DNA of 32,849 nucleotides from CAZVIK01 sp964627045 (lineage in GTDB: Bacteria; Acidobacteriota; Terriglobia; Bryobacterales; Bryobacteraceae): positions 1-32,849 of the forward strand of contig CAZVIK010000017.1 in NCBI GenBank assembly GCA_964627045.1, given 5' to 3'. The position numbers and the translations under genes are program-made. Numbering within the stretch: position 1 is the first letter of the stretch; every line of letters begins with the position of its first letter. Below, in pieces: positions 7,490 to 15,503 of the stretch. Under the pieces are notes generated by a model. It ran no database searches. It was not told the DNA's origin and saw only the letters and a program-made list of their open reading frames with translations.

Positions 7490-8095
7490 CTACCAGACGA
7501 CGCCGCGGCTTGTCAGATCCCTCTCCAGTAGTTCGCGGGAAAGGAACTGAACCGCGTCCAGGCCGCAGGCGATCGCGCCTTCGACGTTATCGGCGCGGTC
7601 GTCGGCAAAGAAGATCTCACCCGGCGCGCATCCGGCGCGCGCGATGGTCTCCCGGTAGATCCCGGCTTCGGGCTTCCGCATTCCCACATCGAAAGACAGC
7701 ACGAACTCGTCCAGGTGCCGGAGGATGGGGTAGCGTTGCCGCACGAACTCGAAGTGGATGCTGTCGGTGTTGGATAGCAACAGCATGCGATAGCGGGCGT
7801 GCAGGCGTTCCAGCATCTCCTCCGGGAGCAGGGTCTCCGGAAAAAAGATGCTGCCCCAGATGTCGCGGAACTCGTCGAGCGAGACAGTCAGGCCAAGCGC
7901 TTGGGACAGCCGGGCGGCCACGTCCTCGGGCGTCAGGCGGCCGCGTTCGAAGGCGTCGAACACGGCGGCGTCCTTGATCCGCCGCCGGACCTCTTCGGGC
8001 GCGTGGGGGCAGACGCGGGCGAACGCCTCGTAGCCGCGCTGCCAGTCGAAGGGGATCAGAACCTTGCCCAGGTCAAAGACGATTGTGCGGATCAA
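7490..8095 (-). CDS. HAD-superfamily phosphatase (subfamily IA, YihX-like)
   Basis: The product is 201 residues. Motif I is FDLGKVLIPFD, with the Gly variant typical of the YihX-like group. Motif II is LLLSNTDS, the Lys is in GMRKPEAGIY, and motif III is FFADDRADNVEGA. YihX hydrolyses glucose-1-phosphate; the substrate here is uncertain. The start must be the TTG at 8095, because motif I begins only six residues in and no ATG is available. There is no ribosome site. A TACACT hexamer (8101-8106) lies five bases upstream, with CTGTCA 16 bases beyond it, a plausible promoter that would give an almost leaderless message. The gene is divergent from the peptide/radical SAM cassette. Confidence 0.87.
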   Translation of the reverse strand: MIRTIVFDLGKVLIPFDWQRGYEAFARVCPHAPEEVRRRIKDAAVFDAFERGRLTPEDVAARLSQALGLTVSLDEFRDIWGSIFFPETLLPEEMLERLHARYRMLLLSNTDSIHFEFVRQRYPILRHLDEFVLSFDVGMRKPEAGIYRETIARAGCAPGEIFFADDRADNVEGAIACGLDAVQFLSRELLERDLTSRGVVW

Positions 8096-8121
8096 GACCC
8101 AGTGTAGCAGCGGCGTGCGGC

Positions 8122-8148
8122 TTGACAGAGAGCTTAAAAAGGTACACC
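8122..8148 (+). promoter_or_regulatory. Probable promoter of the peptide/radical SAM cassette
   Basis: A perfect TTGACA at 8122-8127 is followed, after a short 15-base spacer, by TACACC at 8143-8148, about 25 bases before the ATG. The -35 overlaps the candidate -35 of the divergent HAD gene by five bases, so one protein could control both. The spacer is shorter than ideal, so the -10 is less certain than the -35. Confidence 0.5.
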
Positions 8149-8172
8149 CTTGTCAGGAAGGAAAGGTGGACT

Positions 8173-8433
8173 ATGGCATCGAGAATGTTCGAGAACCCCG
8201 CTGAGTTCCAGAAGGAAGTCGCCGCCCTGATCGAGATCATCAAGTCGAAACCCGTCGCCGAAGCCGAGCCATTGGTCGCCGAGTTTAAGAAGAAGTACGC
8301 CTCCGGCGCCGAGATTGTCAGAGGGGCGGATTGCGTGGGGTGCACCACGTGTACGTATTGCAGTTTCTGCCCCGCGCTGGCGCCGGCCGTAATCGCCGGG
8401 CACAGCATGTACGTGTGGGCTTTCAACGGCTGA
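8173..8433 (+). CDS. Putative RiPP precursor peptide with five-Cys CxxC ladder
   Basis: The product is 86 residues. The start at 8173 follows a strong ribosome site (AAGGTGG). Residues 1-52 are a charged, helical, Cys-free segment that looks like a leader. Residues 53-66 hold five cysteines at 54, 57, 60, 63 and 66, exactly three apart, with small or aromatic residues between. A hydrophobic 20-residue tail (PALAP...YVWAFNG) contains no Cys. Thurincin H has four Cys at this same spacing facing a Cys-free strand, and its Cys sulfurs are joined to alpha carbons by a radical SAM enzyme. The next gene encodes such an enzyme. I infer a sactipeptide-like precursor. An alternative is a small Fe-S protein, since C66-Pro resembles a ferredoxin ending, but C-x2-C repeated four times does not fit the usual C-x2-C-x2-C-x3-C-P. 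Confidence 0.7.
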   Translation: MASRMFENPAEFQKEVAALIEIIKSKPVAEAEPLVAEFKKKYASGAEIVRGADCVGCTTCTYCSFCPALAPAVIAGHSMYVWAFNG

Positions 8434-8506
8434 GCCCCGGGCTCTCCCGCGCGACGGAGTCCCAGAGGCCCGTCGTGGCGGCCGAGGCCGAGGTGTTCCC
8501 TGCCCC

Positions 8507-9880
8507 ATGACAACCGCGAATCGATACCCGTACGCCGGCGAAGACTGGCTGCTGCATCACCATCCAAAAGGCGGGCAGATCAAGCGCGAGCGTGCGCCGG
8601 ATGACGCGTCGCAATCGGGAATCTGGGACGTCACGCCGCTGGCGATCTCGACGCTGTTGCTTTGCGATGGGACCCGCACGCTCGAGCAGGTTTTGCGGGA
8701 GGTGGACCGGAACTGCGAGGGGACCGGATTCTCCGCGCTGGAATCGGCGTCCGGTTTTCTGGTCGAAGCGCTCAAGCTGGGTGTGCTGCGTTTCCAGGAC
8801 GCGCCGCAATCAAGGCCGCTGAAGGTGAAGGGGTCGCAACAGGTCTACTACCCGCTGCACGTGTCGGTGGAACTCACCGACGTGTGCAACCTGCGTTGCC
8901 CGCACTGTTACCGCGAGGCTCACGACGGCAACAAAGGCTACTTCCCGACCGACGCCCTGTTGGAGGTCCTGCGACAGATGCGCGACAAAGGCGTCGTGAG
9001 CCTGGAGTTTTCCGGCGGTGAGCCGACGTTGCACCCGGATTTCCAGCGGATCATCGCGTATGCGCTGGAGAATTTCGGTGCTCTTTCCGTACTGACCAAC
9101 GGCACGACGGGCATCGAAGAGCTTCCCATCACGGCGGACCAGGCGTTCCGCGAGAAGGCGATGGTGCAGGTGGACTTGGATGGATGCACGGCCGGGGAAC
9201 ACGAGCGCCTCCGCGGTCAAGCGGGGTCCTTTGAAGCGTCCATGCGCGCAATCCGGAGCCTCGCCGCGCGCGGCGTGCGAGTGCGGGCCGCCATGGTGAT
9301 CTATCCCGGCAACCTGGGATCGATTGAACTGACCTACCGGCTGGCGAAACAACTGGGTGCGACGTGGTTCGCCGCGAGTCCCGTCATCAGCCTGGGACGA
9401 GCGCCCGACAGCCTGCTGCTCTCCGGCCCGCAACTTGAAGAGGCCATTCGTGCGCTGGATGCGCTTTCTCAGGCCGATCCCGAGATGGTGCGAAGCTCGG
9501 AGGAACTCAAGCGCATTTCCGGGAAGCTGTCGAGCAACTGCGGCGCAGGGTCGCGCGCCGTGGTCCTGGCTCCCGACGGGCAGATGCGGATCTGCTTCCT
9601 GGTGAACAAGCGTCTGGCGCCGTTCAAGAATGTTCTCGACTGCGGAGTCGAAGAGGCGCTGCGCGGCGCGCCGCTGGAGTTCTTCCACACGCTCGATCCA
9701 CCGGGACCGGAGTACTGTGGCGAGTGCTCCTACGGCATGTTTTGCGGCGGATGCGTGGCCCGGCCGCTGATCGCATGGGAGCGTGCGGTGCAGAGCGATC
9801 CGGCGTTCCAGTGCGCCTGGAGCGACGCCACGGGCTTCGGCAAGTTCCTGGGGGTTTCGCCGCAGCAGCGGCTCGCTTGA
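8507..9880 (+). CDS. Radical SAM/SPASM peptide-maturase-like enzyme with N-terminal PqqD-like domain
   Basis: The product is 457 residues. Residues about 12-98 look like a PqqD-type RRE domain, the part that binds precursor leaders (VTPLAISTLLLCDGTRTLEQ, then ESASGFLVEALKLGVL). The radical SAM core has C127-x3-C131-x2-C134 (CNLRCPHC) for the cluster that cleaves SAM, and then FSGGEPTLHP. The C-terminal SPASM domain has Cys 345, 363, 404, 407, 413, 416 and 436, with the G-x4-C and C-x2-C-x5-C-x2-C spacings, enough for two further 4Fe-4S clusters. AlbA, ThnB and SkfB share this layout and make Cys thioether bonds. The gene lies 73 bases after the Cys-ladder peptide gene, with GAGGTG 11 bases before ATG. 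No transporter or protease gene follows; hisA ends 12 bases away on the other strand. Confidence 0.88.
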   Translation: MTTANRYPYAGEDWLLHHHPKGGQIKRERAPDDASQSGIWDVTPLAISTLLLCDGTRTLEQVLREVDRNCEGTGFSALESASGFLVEALKLGVLRFQDAPQSRPLKVKGSQQVYYPLHVSVELTDVCNLRCPHCYREAHDGNKGYFPTDALLEVLRQMRDKGVVSLEFSGGEPTLHPDFQRIIAYALENFGALSVLTNGTTGIEELPITADQAFREKAMVQVDLDGCTAGEHERLRGQAGSFEASMRAIRSLAARGVRVRAAMVIYPGNLGSIELTYRLAKQLGATWFAASPVISLGRAPDSLLLSGPQLEEAIRALDALSQADPEMVRSSEELKRISGKLSSNCGAGSRAVVLAPDGQMRICFLVNKRLAPFKNVLDCGVEEALRGAPLEFFHTLDPPGPEYCGECSYGMFCGGCVARPLIAWERAVQSDPAFQCAWSDATGFGKFLGVSPQQRLA

Positions 9881-9892
9881 GCGCGCCGCGGT

Positions 9893-10585
9893 TCAGATTC
9901 GCGCCAGATCTTCCAACCTGAGGCGCCCCGTGTAGATCGCCATGCCCAGCGCGGCGTGGACATTCATGCGTTGAAGCTCCCGGACCTCGTCGAGCGTGGT
10001 GATGCCGCCGGCTGCGGTTACTTCGTGCGACGTCGCCGCCCGCAGGCGCCGGAACCACTCGAGGTTGGTGCCCTGCAACATTCCCTCTTTGTCGACGTAG
10101 GTGCAGAGGAAGCCGGAGCAGTAGGGTTCCAGCCGTGAGATCACATCCTCGGCCGTGAGGGCGGTCGCTTCGCGCCAGCCTTTGACGACGATCCGCCCGC
10201 CCATGGAATCGAGCGCGACGAGGAGCTTGTCCGCACCCACCGCAGCGGCGACATCCGCAAGGAAGGGTTCGTTAATTCCGTCGCTGCGGAATGCGGCCGT
10301 GCCGATGATGACCTTGTGCGTGCCGTGCTGGACGAGCCTGCGGGCGCGCTCCACCGTTCTCACTCCACCACCGGCGCGAATGACGGCGCGCGAGGCAAGG
10401 TACTCGACGATCGAGTCGTTCGAGCCCTGGCCGATGGCGGCGTCCAGGTCGATCACCTGGATCTCGGGAAACGCCGCAAACTCGCGGAGCATCTCATCGG
10501 GGCTGCCGCCCTCCAGGGCCTTGCGGCGGCCCTGCACAAGCTGGACGACCTTGCCGTCCATGAGATCGATGCAAGGAATGATCAT
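9893..10585 (-). CDS. hisA: ProFAR isomerase (phosphoribosylformimino-AICAR-P isomerase)
   Basis: The product is 230 residues, a (beta/alpha)8 barrel that opens the ribose ring of ProFAR to PRFAR in histidine synthesis. The catalytic Asp is in IPCIDLMDGKVVQL at the N-terminus and the second Asp is in LLVALDSMGG. The two phosphate-binding loops are seen as AGGGVRT and TAAGGITT. It is the last gene of the his operon; its ATG overlaps the hisF stop by four bases. It ends 12 bases from the radical SAM gene on the opposite strand. Confidence 0.95.
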   Translation of the reverse strand: MIIPCIDLMDGKVVQLVQGRRKALEGGSPDEMLREFAAFPEIQVIDLDAAIGQGSNDSIVEYLASRAVIRAGGGVRTVERARRLVQHGTHKVIIGTAAFRSDGINEPFLADVAAAVGADKLLVALDSMGGRIVVKGWREATALTAEDVISRLEPYCSGFLCTYVDKEGMLQGTNLEWFRRLRAATSHEVTAAGGITTLDEVRELQRMNVHAALGMAIYTGRLRLEDLARI

Positions 10586-11343
10586 GCGCGCCTCACCGGA
10601 ATTCCATTCCCGCTCAAGTGCAGCTTAAGATCGTCCACGGTGTAAGTGCCGTAGTGGAAGATGGAGGCGGCCAGTGCGGCGTCGGCCTCGCCCTCGGTGA
10701 GGACGCGGTCGAAGTCCTCGGGCTTGCCCGCGCCTCCTGAGGCGATCACCGGAATGTGCGTGGCGCGGGACACCGCTCTCGTGAGTTCGCAATCGAAACC
10801 CGTCTGCACCCCGTCGGTGTCCATCGAGGTCAGCAGGATTTCGCCCGCGCCGAGCGACTCGCCGCGAGCGGCCCACTCGACGGCGTCCAGGCCCTCGTCG
10901 TCGCGGCCCCCGCGCGTGTAAACGGTCCACGCACCGGGGGCGCGCCGCTTGGCGTCGATGGCCAGCACTACAGCCTGCGCGCCGAACTCGAGGCTGAGCT
11001 CGGTGAGGAGTTCGGGCCGCCGGATGGCCGCGGTATTCACGCTAACCTTGTCGGCGCCCGCCATGAGGATGCGGCGCGCGTCGGCCACCGAACGGATGCC
11101 GCCGCCGACCGTCAACGGGATGAAGACCTTCCGCGCGGTGCGGGCCACCACGTCGGCCATGATTTCGCGGTGGTCGCTGGAGGCGGTGATGTCGAGGAAG
11201 ACCAGTTCGTCGGCGCCCTGCTGGTTGTAGCGATCCGCGAGTTCCACCGGGTCGCCCGCGTCGCGCAAGTTCACGAAGTGAACGCCCTTCACCACCCTGC
11301 CGGCCGTGACGTCGAGACAAGGAATAATGCGTTTGGCGAGCAT
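10582..11343 (-). CDS. hisF: Imidazole glycerol phosphate synthase, cyclase subunit
   Basis: The product is 253 residues, the normal length. HisF takes ammonia from HisH and PRFAR to make IGP and AICAR. The catalytic Asp is in IPCLDVTAGRVVKGVHF (near residue 11) and the second in VLAIDAKR. Phosphate loops are TVGGGIRS and ASGGAGKPED. Its start lies one base after the hisH stop, so the two subunits of the complex are made together, and it overlaps hisA by four bases. Confidence 0.97.
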   Translation of the reverse strand: MLAKRIIPCLDVTAGRVVKGVHFVNLRDAGDPVELADRYNQQGADELVFLDITASSDHREIMADVVARTARKVFIPLTVGGGIRSVADARRILMAGADKVSVNTAAIRRPELLTELSLEFGAQAVVLAIDAKRRAPGAWTVYTRGGRDDEGLDAVEWAARGESLGAGEILLTSMDTDGVQTGFDCELTRAVSRATHIPVIASGGAGKPEDFDRVLTEGEADAALAASIFHYGTYTVDDLKLHLSGNGIPVRRA

Positions 11344-11344
11344 C

Positions 11345-11938
11345 CTAAAGCTCCACGAAGTTCTTCACGATGGCAAGCCCCACGGGGCCGGACTTCTCCG
11401 GATGGAACTGCACGCCGAAGGCGTTGCCGTCTTCAAGCAACGCCGTGTAGGGCAACGTGTAGGTGCAGGTGGCGGCCGTCGCCGGGGTCACCGGGGCATA
11501 GAAGCTGTGCGCGAAGTAGACGAAAGGCGAGGGGCTCGCGCCCGCCAGCAGCCGCGAGGGCTTCGTCAATTCCAGGTTGTTCCAGCCCATATGCGGCACA
11601 CGGGCGTCAGCCGGAAAGCGGCGCACGACGCCGGGATAAAGAGCCAGGCCACCGACCTCCGGCGCTTCCTCGCTGGACTCGAACAACGCGTGCAGCCCGA
11701 GGCAAATCCCCAGAAACGGCACGCCCGCGCGAATCCGCTCGATGAAGGTCCCGCGCACCTCCATCTCATCGAGCGCGCGCATGATCTGGCCGAAGTGGCC
11801 CACTCCGGGCAGGATGATCTTGGACGCCGCGCGAAGCCGGGCTGCATCGCGGACCAGTGTGTAGGAGGCGCCCACTTCGGCAAGCGTGTTTTCCACCGAG
11901 CGAAGATTCCCGGCGCCGTAGTCGAAGATTGCGATCAT
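11345..11938 (-). CDS. hisH: Imidazole glycerol phosphate synthase, glutamine amidotransferase subunit
   Basis: The product is 197 residues. It is a class I amidotransferase that releases ammonia from glutamine for HisF. The nucleophile Cys is in FLGICLGLHALFE, and the His/Glu pair is in VQFHPEKSG near the C-terminus. The start at 11938 gives MIAIFDYGAGNLRSV, the family N-terminus; the frame is open upstream only because hisB is read there in another frame. Its ATG overlaps the hisB stop by four bases. Confidence 0.96.
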   Translation of the reverse strand: MIAIFDYGAGNLRSVENTLAEVGASYTLVRDAARLRAASKIILPGVGHFGQIMRALDEMEVRGTFIERIRAGVPFLGICLGLHALFESSEEAPEVGGLALYPGVVRRFPADARVPHMGWNNLELTKPSRLLAGASPSPFVYFAHSFYAPVTPATAATCTYTLPYTALLEDGNAFGVQFHPEKSGPVGLAIVKNFVEL

Positions 11939-12522
11939 AGAAGGCCTTTGGTCGATGGCAGTTGCCCGGCGAGCCGCCTGTCCCGCGACACCGCGAACTT
12001 CAAAGCGCGCGCGAAGCACTTGTACACCGCTTCCAGTTTGTGGTGGCTGGACCGTCCGTACATCACCTTCACATGCACGTTGGCGCCGGCTTGCGCGGTG
12101 AAACCGCCAAAGAAGTCCTCGACCAACTCAGCTTGCAAGTCGCCGACCAGGCGCGTCTTCACCAGGTCCTTATAGGCGAGCGCGGGGCGTCCGCCGAGGT
12201 CGATGGCGACGACCGCCAGCGTCTCATCCATGGGCATCACGAAGTAGCCGGCGCGATTGATGCCGCGGCGGTCGCCGAGGGCTTTGGCGAAAAGCTGGCC
12301 GAGAACGAGACCCACGTCCTCCACCGTGTGGTGCTGATCGACGTCGAGATCGCCCGTGGCCTTCAGCGTGAGGTCGAAGCCACCGTGTTTGGCAAACAGC
12401 TCCAACATGTGATCGAGGAATCGGATGCCGGTGGAAATGTCGTACCGGCCCCGCCCCTCGATGGTGAGGCGCCCTTGAATCTGCGTTTCCTTGGTGTCGC
12501 GGCGGATGGCAGCGGTTCTCAT
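11935..12522 (-). CDS. hisB: Imidazoleglycerol-phosphate dehydratase
   Basis: The product is 195 residues: only the dehydratase, without the phosphatase domain fused to it in enterobacteria. Metal-site motifs are seen as LDHMLELFAKHGG, DQHHTVEDVG, MPMDET and SSHHKLEAVYKCFARAL. The start at 12522 gives MRTAAIRRDTKETQI, which fits the family; the long open frame upstream is an antisense-style shadow of the HAD and hisC genes. It overlaps the upstream HAD gene and the downstream hisH by four bases each. Confidence 0.96.
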   Translation of the reverse strand: MRTAAIRRDTKETQIQGRLTIEGRGRYDISTGIRFLDHMLELFAKHGGFDLTLKATGDLDVDQHHTVEDVGLVLGQLFAKALGDRRGINRAGYFVMPMDETLAVVAIDLGGRPALAYKDLVKTRLVGDLQAELVEDFFGGFTAQAGANVHVKVMYGRSSHHKLEAVYKCFARALKFAVSRDRRLAGQLPSTKGLL

Positions 12523-13193
12523 AGCACGCCCTCCAACTGGTTGATGTCGTCGACCACGGCAAGCGCGCCGTGAGCCTGGAGCAGCGCCACCGTTTCGGCG
12601 CGGCGCGGACTCGCAGCAGCGGCGATGCCGTAGAACGGAACGCCGGCCGCCTGGGCGCTGCGCGCGTCGTCGATGGTGTCTCCGATGTAGACCATTCGTT
12701 CGGCTCCGGTGAGCGCGGCGATCTTGCGCAGCCCATCGGGTGCGGGCTTGCCGTGGTCCACATCCTCGTTGCCGATGACGGGATCGAACGGCAGCACGGG
12801 AGCGAAGCGCGCCAGAGTCAGGCGTGCCTCGGCGTTGGGACGGCCGGTGAACACAGCGAGGCGGAACCTGCGGCTCAGGGCCTCCAGGAGACCCGGCCGC
12901 GCGATCCACCGCTCGCGCCGGATGAGCCCGTCGTCGCCGTCGCCGAGGAATAGCGTCTGGAACCGGGCCACCACATCGGCATAGTCGGCGCGGGCGCCCT
13001 GGTCCTGGATGAGCCGCGCGGCGACGTCCCAATCGTTGCTCCAGCCGCCGGCGTTCTTCAGGTCCTGAATGAGCTCGTTGGCAATCTCCGCCCCGGTGAA
13101 GTGTTTCACCGTCTGGCGAATTGTCTCGCGATAGGACTCGGTCACATCCACCAACACACCGTCCATGTCGAATACCAGAACCTGTGCCGCCAT
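12519..13193 (-). CDS. HAD-family phosphatase in the his operon, candidate histidinol-phosphate phosphatase
   Basis: The product is 224 residues. HAD motifs are clear: FDMDGVLVDV (motif I, both Asp present), VFTGRPN (motif II), GKPAPDG (Lys) and YIGDTIDDARSA (motif III), with an alpha-helical cap between I and II. It resembles the subfamily IA 'hyp1' group. It sits between hisC and hisB with one- and four-base overlaps, exactly between the enzymes that make and use histidinol phosphate. No other histidinol phosphatase (HisB-N, HisN, PHP-type HisK) is in the operon, so I infer that this protein carries out that step. The start at 13193 (TGATG overlap with hisC) is preferred to a more upstream start that lacks family similarity. 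Confidence 0.85.
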   Translation of the reverse strand: MAAQVLVFDMDGVLVDVTESYRETIRQTVKHFTGAEIANELIQDLKNAGGWSNDWDVAARLIQDQGARADYADVVARFQTLFLGDGDDGLIRRERWIARPGLLEALSRRFRLAVFTGRPNAEARLTLARFAPVLPFDPVIGNEDVDHGKPAPDGLRKIAALTGAERMVYIGDTIDDARSAQAAGVPFYGIAAAASPRRAETVALLQAHGALAVVDDINQLEGVL

Positions 13194-14257
13194 CACCAGA
13201 TCTCCCCAAGCGCGGCGAGGAATTGTTCGGTCTGCGGCCGCGTGCCTGTTGTGACACGGACGCACCCTTCCAGTTCATAGCTGCGGTCGCGTACCAGTAC
13301 GCTTCGATCGCGCAGCTTGTCGCGAATTTCGATGGCGCGGGCTCCCGCCTGAAACAGCACGAAGTTGGCCTGGCTGGGGAAGTACGGAATCCCGAGGCGT
13401 TCGAAGCCAACGTAAAGCATCTCCCGCGATGCCAGCGATTCGGCCACGTAGCCGCGGATGTACTCGGCGTCGCGCACGGCCTCAGTGGCGGCGGCAGCGG
13501 CCAGTGCGTTCACGCTGTACGGCGACTGCGCCTTGTGCAAAAACGCAATATTGGCAGCCTGCGAAAACACGCATCCGAGCCGCATGGCGGCCATGCCGTA
13601 CACTTTCGAGAACGTCCGGCTCACAAACAGGTTCGGCGCGCGCGCAAGCAGGGGCAGCGCCGTGACGCCGCAGAATTCGTAATAGGCTTCGTCGATCAGG
13701 ACGGCGGCGTTCGGAGCGGCAGCCAGGATCTTCTCGACCGTTTCGACGCCGATTCCCGTGCCGGTCGGGTTGTTGGGGTTGGCGATAAGGAGCGCCTTGG
13801 TCGAGGGCCGAATGGCGCTGAGGAGTTCGTCCAGAGGAAACGACAGATCGCCGCGGCGGTAGTCGAGTTCACGGACACACGCGCCAGCCACGTCGCAATA
13901 AAAACGGTACATGGCGTAAGACGGGCGCAGGAGCAGCACGTCGTCGCCGTCGTCCACATACGTATTGACGACGACCTGAATGGCCTCGTCGGTTCCGTTG
14001 GAAAGCAGCAGTTGGTCCGGCGCGACACCGAAGAAAGCGGCCAGAGCCGGCCGCGCTTCGGTGTACTCCGGATACACGGCCAGGCCTTCGGGCGAGAGGG
14101 CGCGGCGAAGGAACTCGACTACGCGCGGCGAACTGCCGACGGTATTCTCATTGAAGTCCAGGCGCAGCTTGGAGGCGCGGCCGCCGGTGGGCGGCGAGTA
14201 AGGCGCCATGCGGACAACGGCCTGGCGCGGTCGCGGACCAGGATTCATTTCAGCCAC
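13193..14257 (-). CDS. hisC: Histidinol-phosphate aminotransferase
   Basis: The product is 354 residues, a fold-type I PLP enzyme converting imidazole acetol phosphate and glutamate to histidinol phosphate. Visible family marks: LRLDFNENTVGSSP near the N-terminus, LLSNGTDEAI, ANPNNPTGTG, LIDEAYYEF, and the PLP lysine in SRTFSKVYGMAAMRLG. The C-terminal RVTTGTRPQTEQFLAAL carries the substrate-phosphate Arg. It overlaps the hisD stop by eight bases. Confidence 0.96.
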   Translation of the reverse strand: MAEMNPGPRPRQAVVRMAPYSPPTGGRASKLRLDFNENTVGSSPRVVEFLRRALSPEGLAVYPEYTEARPALAAFFGVAPDQLLLSNGTDEAIQVVVNTYVDDGDDVLLLRPSYAMYRFYCDVAGACVRELDYRRGDLSFPLDELLSAIRPSTKALLIANPNNPTGTGIGVETVEKILAAAPNAAVLIDEAYYEFCGVTALPLLARAPNLFVSRTFSKVYGMAAMRLGCVFSQAANIAFLHKAQSPYSVNALAAAAATEAVRDAEYIRGYVAESLASREMLYVGFERLGIPYFPSQANFVLFQAGARAIEIRDKLRDRSVLVRDRSYELEGCVRVTTGTRPQTEQFLAALGEIW

Positions 14258-15500
14258 GGAGGCGCACCTCTACGCTGCGGGCGTGCGCTTCCAGGCCCTC
14301 ACTGCGAGCCAGGGTGGTGATCGCCGGGGCCAGGCGGTCCAGCGAACGGCGGCTCAACTCCTGCACCGAGATGATCTTCACGAAATCGGCGGAAGACAGC
14401 CCCGCGCGCACCCGAGCCTGCCCCGAGGTCGGCAACACGTGATTCGGGCCGGAAGCGTAATCGCCCGCCGCTTCGGGGCTGTAGGGTCCGATGAACACGC
14501 TGCCCGCCGAGGTGATCGACGGAAGCAAGCTACGGTCCGGGATGTTCAGGTGCTCCGGCGCGAACCGGTTGGAAACTTCGACTCCGCTCGCCAGCGAGGG
14601 CGCGAGAATGATGGCGCTGTTGTTCCGAATGGCGGCCGACGCGGTGGGCGCCGTGGGAAGCGTCTTGAGTTGCCCGGCGACCTCTTTCTGGACCGTCGCA
14701 GCGAGGCGCCTGCTCGTGGTCACCAGCACGGCGGAAGCTTCGACGTCGTGCTCGGCCTGGGCCAGCATGTCGGCCGCAATGGCTTTGGGGTCGCCGTCCT
14801 CGGCGAGGATCAGAATTTCGGTTGGTCCGGCGACGAAGTCGATGCCGACCACCCCGGCCAGCAGTTTCTTCGCAGCGGTCACGTAGATGTTGCCCGGCCC
14901 GACGATGCGGTCCACGCGCGGCACCGTTTCCGTGCCGAACGCGAATGCCGCGATGGCGTGCGCTCCGCCCATGCGGAACACGCCGTCCACGCCGAGTTGC
15001 CGCGATACGCCCAGGATCTCCGGCGAGGGCCGCGGCGAGGCAACGAAGGTCTTCGGGACACCGGCGACCTGTGCCGGGATCACGGTCATCAAGACAGTCG
15101 AGGGGAGCGGATACCGGCCGCTCGGGACATAGGCCGCCATGGCGTTCAGGGGGCGCACGACATGGCCCACCCGCTGGCCGTCGCTCAGGCGTGCCGAGAC
15201 GGGTTTGGGAAGTTGCAGGCGCGCGAAGTCGCGTATGTGCCGCGAGGCTTGGCGGACGGCCCTCCGGAACGCGGCGGGCAACGATTCGTAGGCGGCATCC
15301 GTCTCCGCAGGAGGAACCGCTACGGACGTAACCCGGCGTCCGAGCCCGTCGAGCTTCCTCGCGTAGGCTAGGAGTGCGCGGTCGCCGTTCTTTCGAACGC
15401 TCTCGATGATGGGAGCGACCGTCCGTTCGGCCTTCTCCAGGCGCGCCGAGCGCCGCTGAAGGAGGCGGTCCGCATCGCGATATTCAATGATCCGCAGCAT
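14250..15500 (-). CDS. hisD: Histidinol dehydrogenase
   Basis: The product is 416 residues. It oxidises histidinol to histidine in two NAD-dependent steps with a zinc ion. Seen motifs: AYVPSGRYPLPSTVLM, GGAHAIAAFAFGTETVPRVD followed by the IVGPGNIYV segment, AGPTEILI, APEHLN (catalytic His) and SGPNHVLPTSGQAR. It begins three bases after the hisG stop and overlaps hisC by eight bases. Confidence 0.97.
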   Translation of the reverse strand: MLRIIEYRDADRLLQRRSARLEKAERTVAPIIESVRKNGDRALLAYARKLDGLGRRVTSVAVPPAETDAAYESLPAAFRRAVRQASRHIRDFARLQLPKPVSARLSDGQRVGHVVRPLNAMAAYVPSGRYPLPSTVLMTVIPAQVAGVPKTFVASPRPSPEILGVSRQLGVDGVFRMGGAHAIAAFAFGTETVPRVDRIVGPGNIYVTAAKKLLAGVVGIDFVAGPTEILILAEDGDPKAIAADMLAQAEHDVEASAVLVTTSRRLAATVQKEVAGQLKTLPTAPTASAAIRNNSAIILAPSLASGVEVSNRFAPEHLNIPDRSLLPSITSAGSVFIGPYSPEAAGDYASGPNHVLPTSGQARVRAGLSSADFVKIISVQELSRRSLDRLAPAITTLARSEGLEAHARSVEVRLRG

Positions 15501-15503
15501 AGG

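Noticed and set aside
8335..8375. Ferredoxin-type 4Fe-4S site in the Cys-ladder protein
   Set aside because: The five Cys are all three apart, whereas the usual site needs C-x2-C-x2-C-x3-C-P. It is kept only as an alternative.
12523..13410. N-terminal extension of the hisB frame (about 300 residues)
   Set aside because: The extra part is low-complexity Arg/Gly/Pro and lies over the HAD and hisC genes; HisB homology begins only at 12522.
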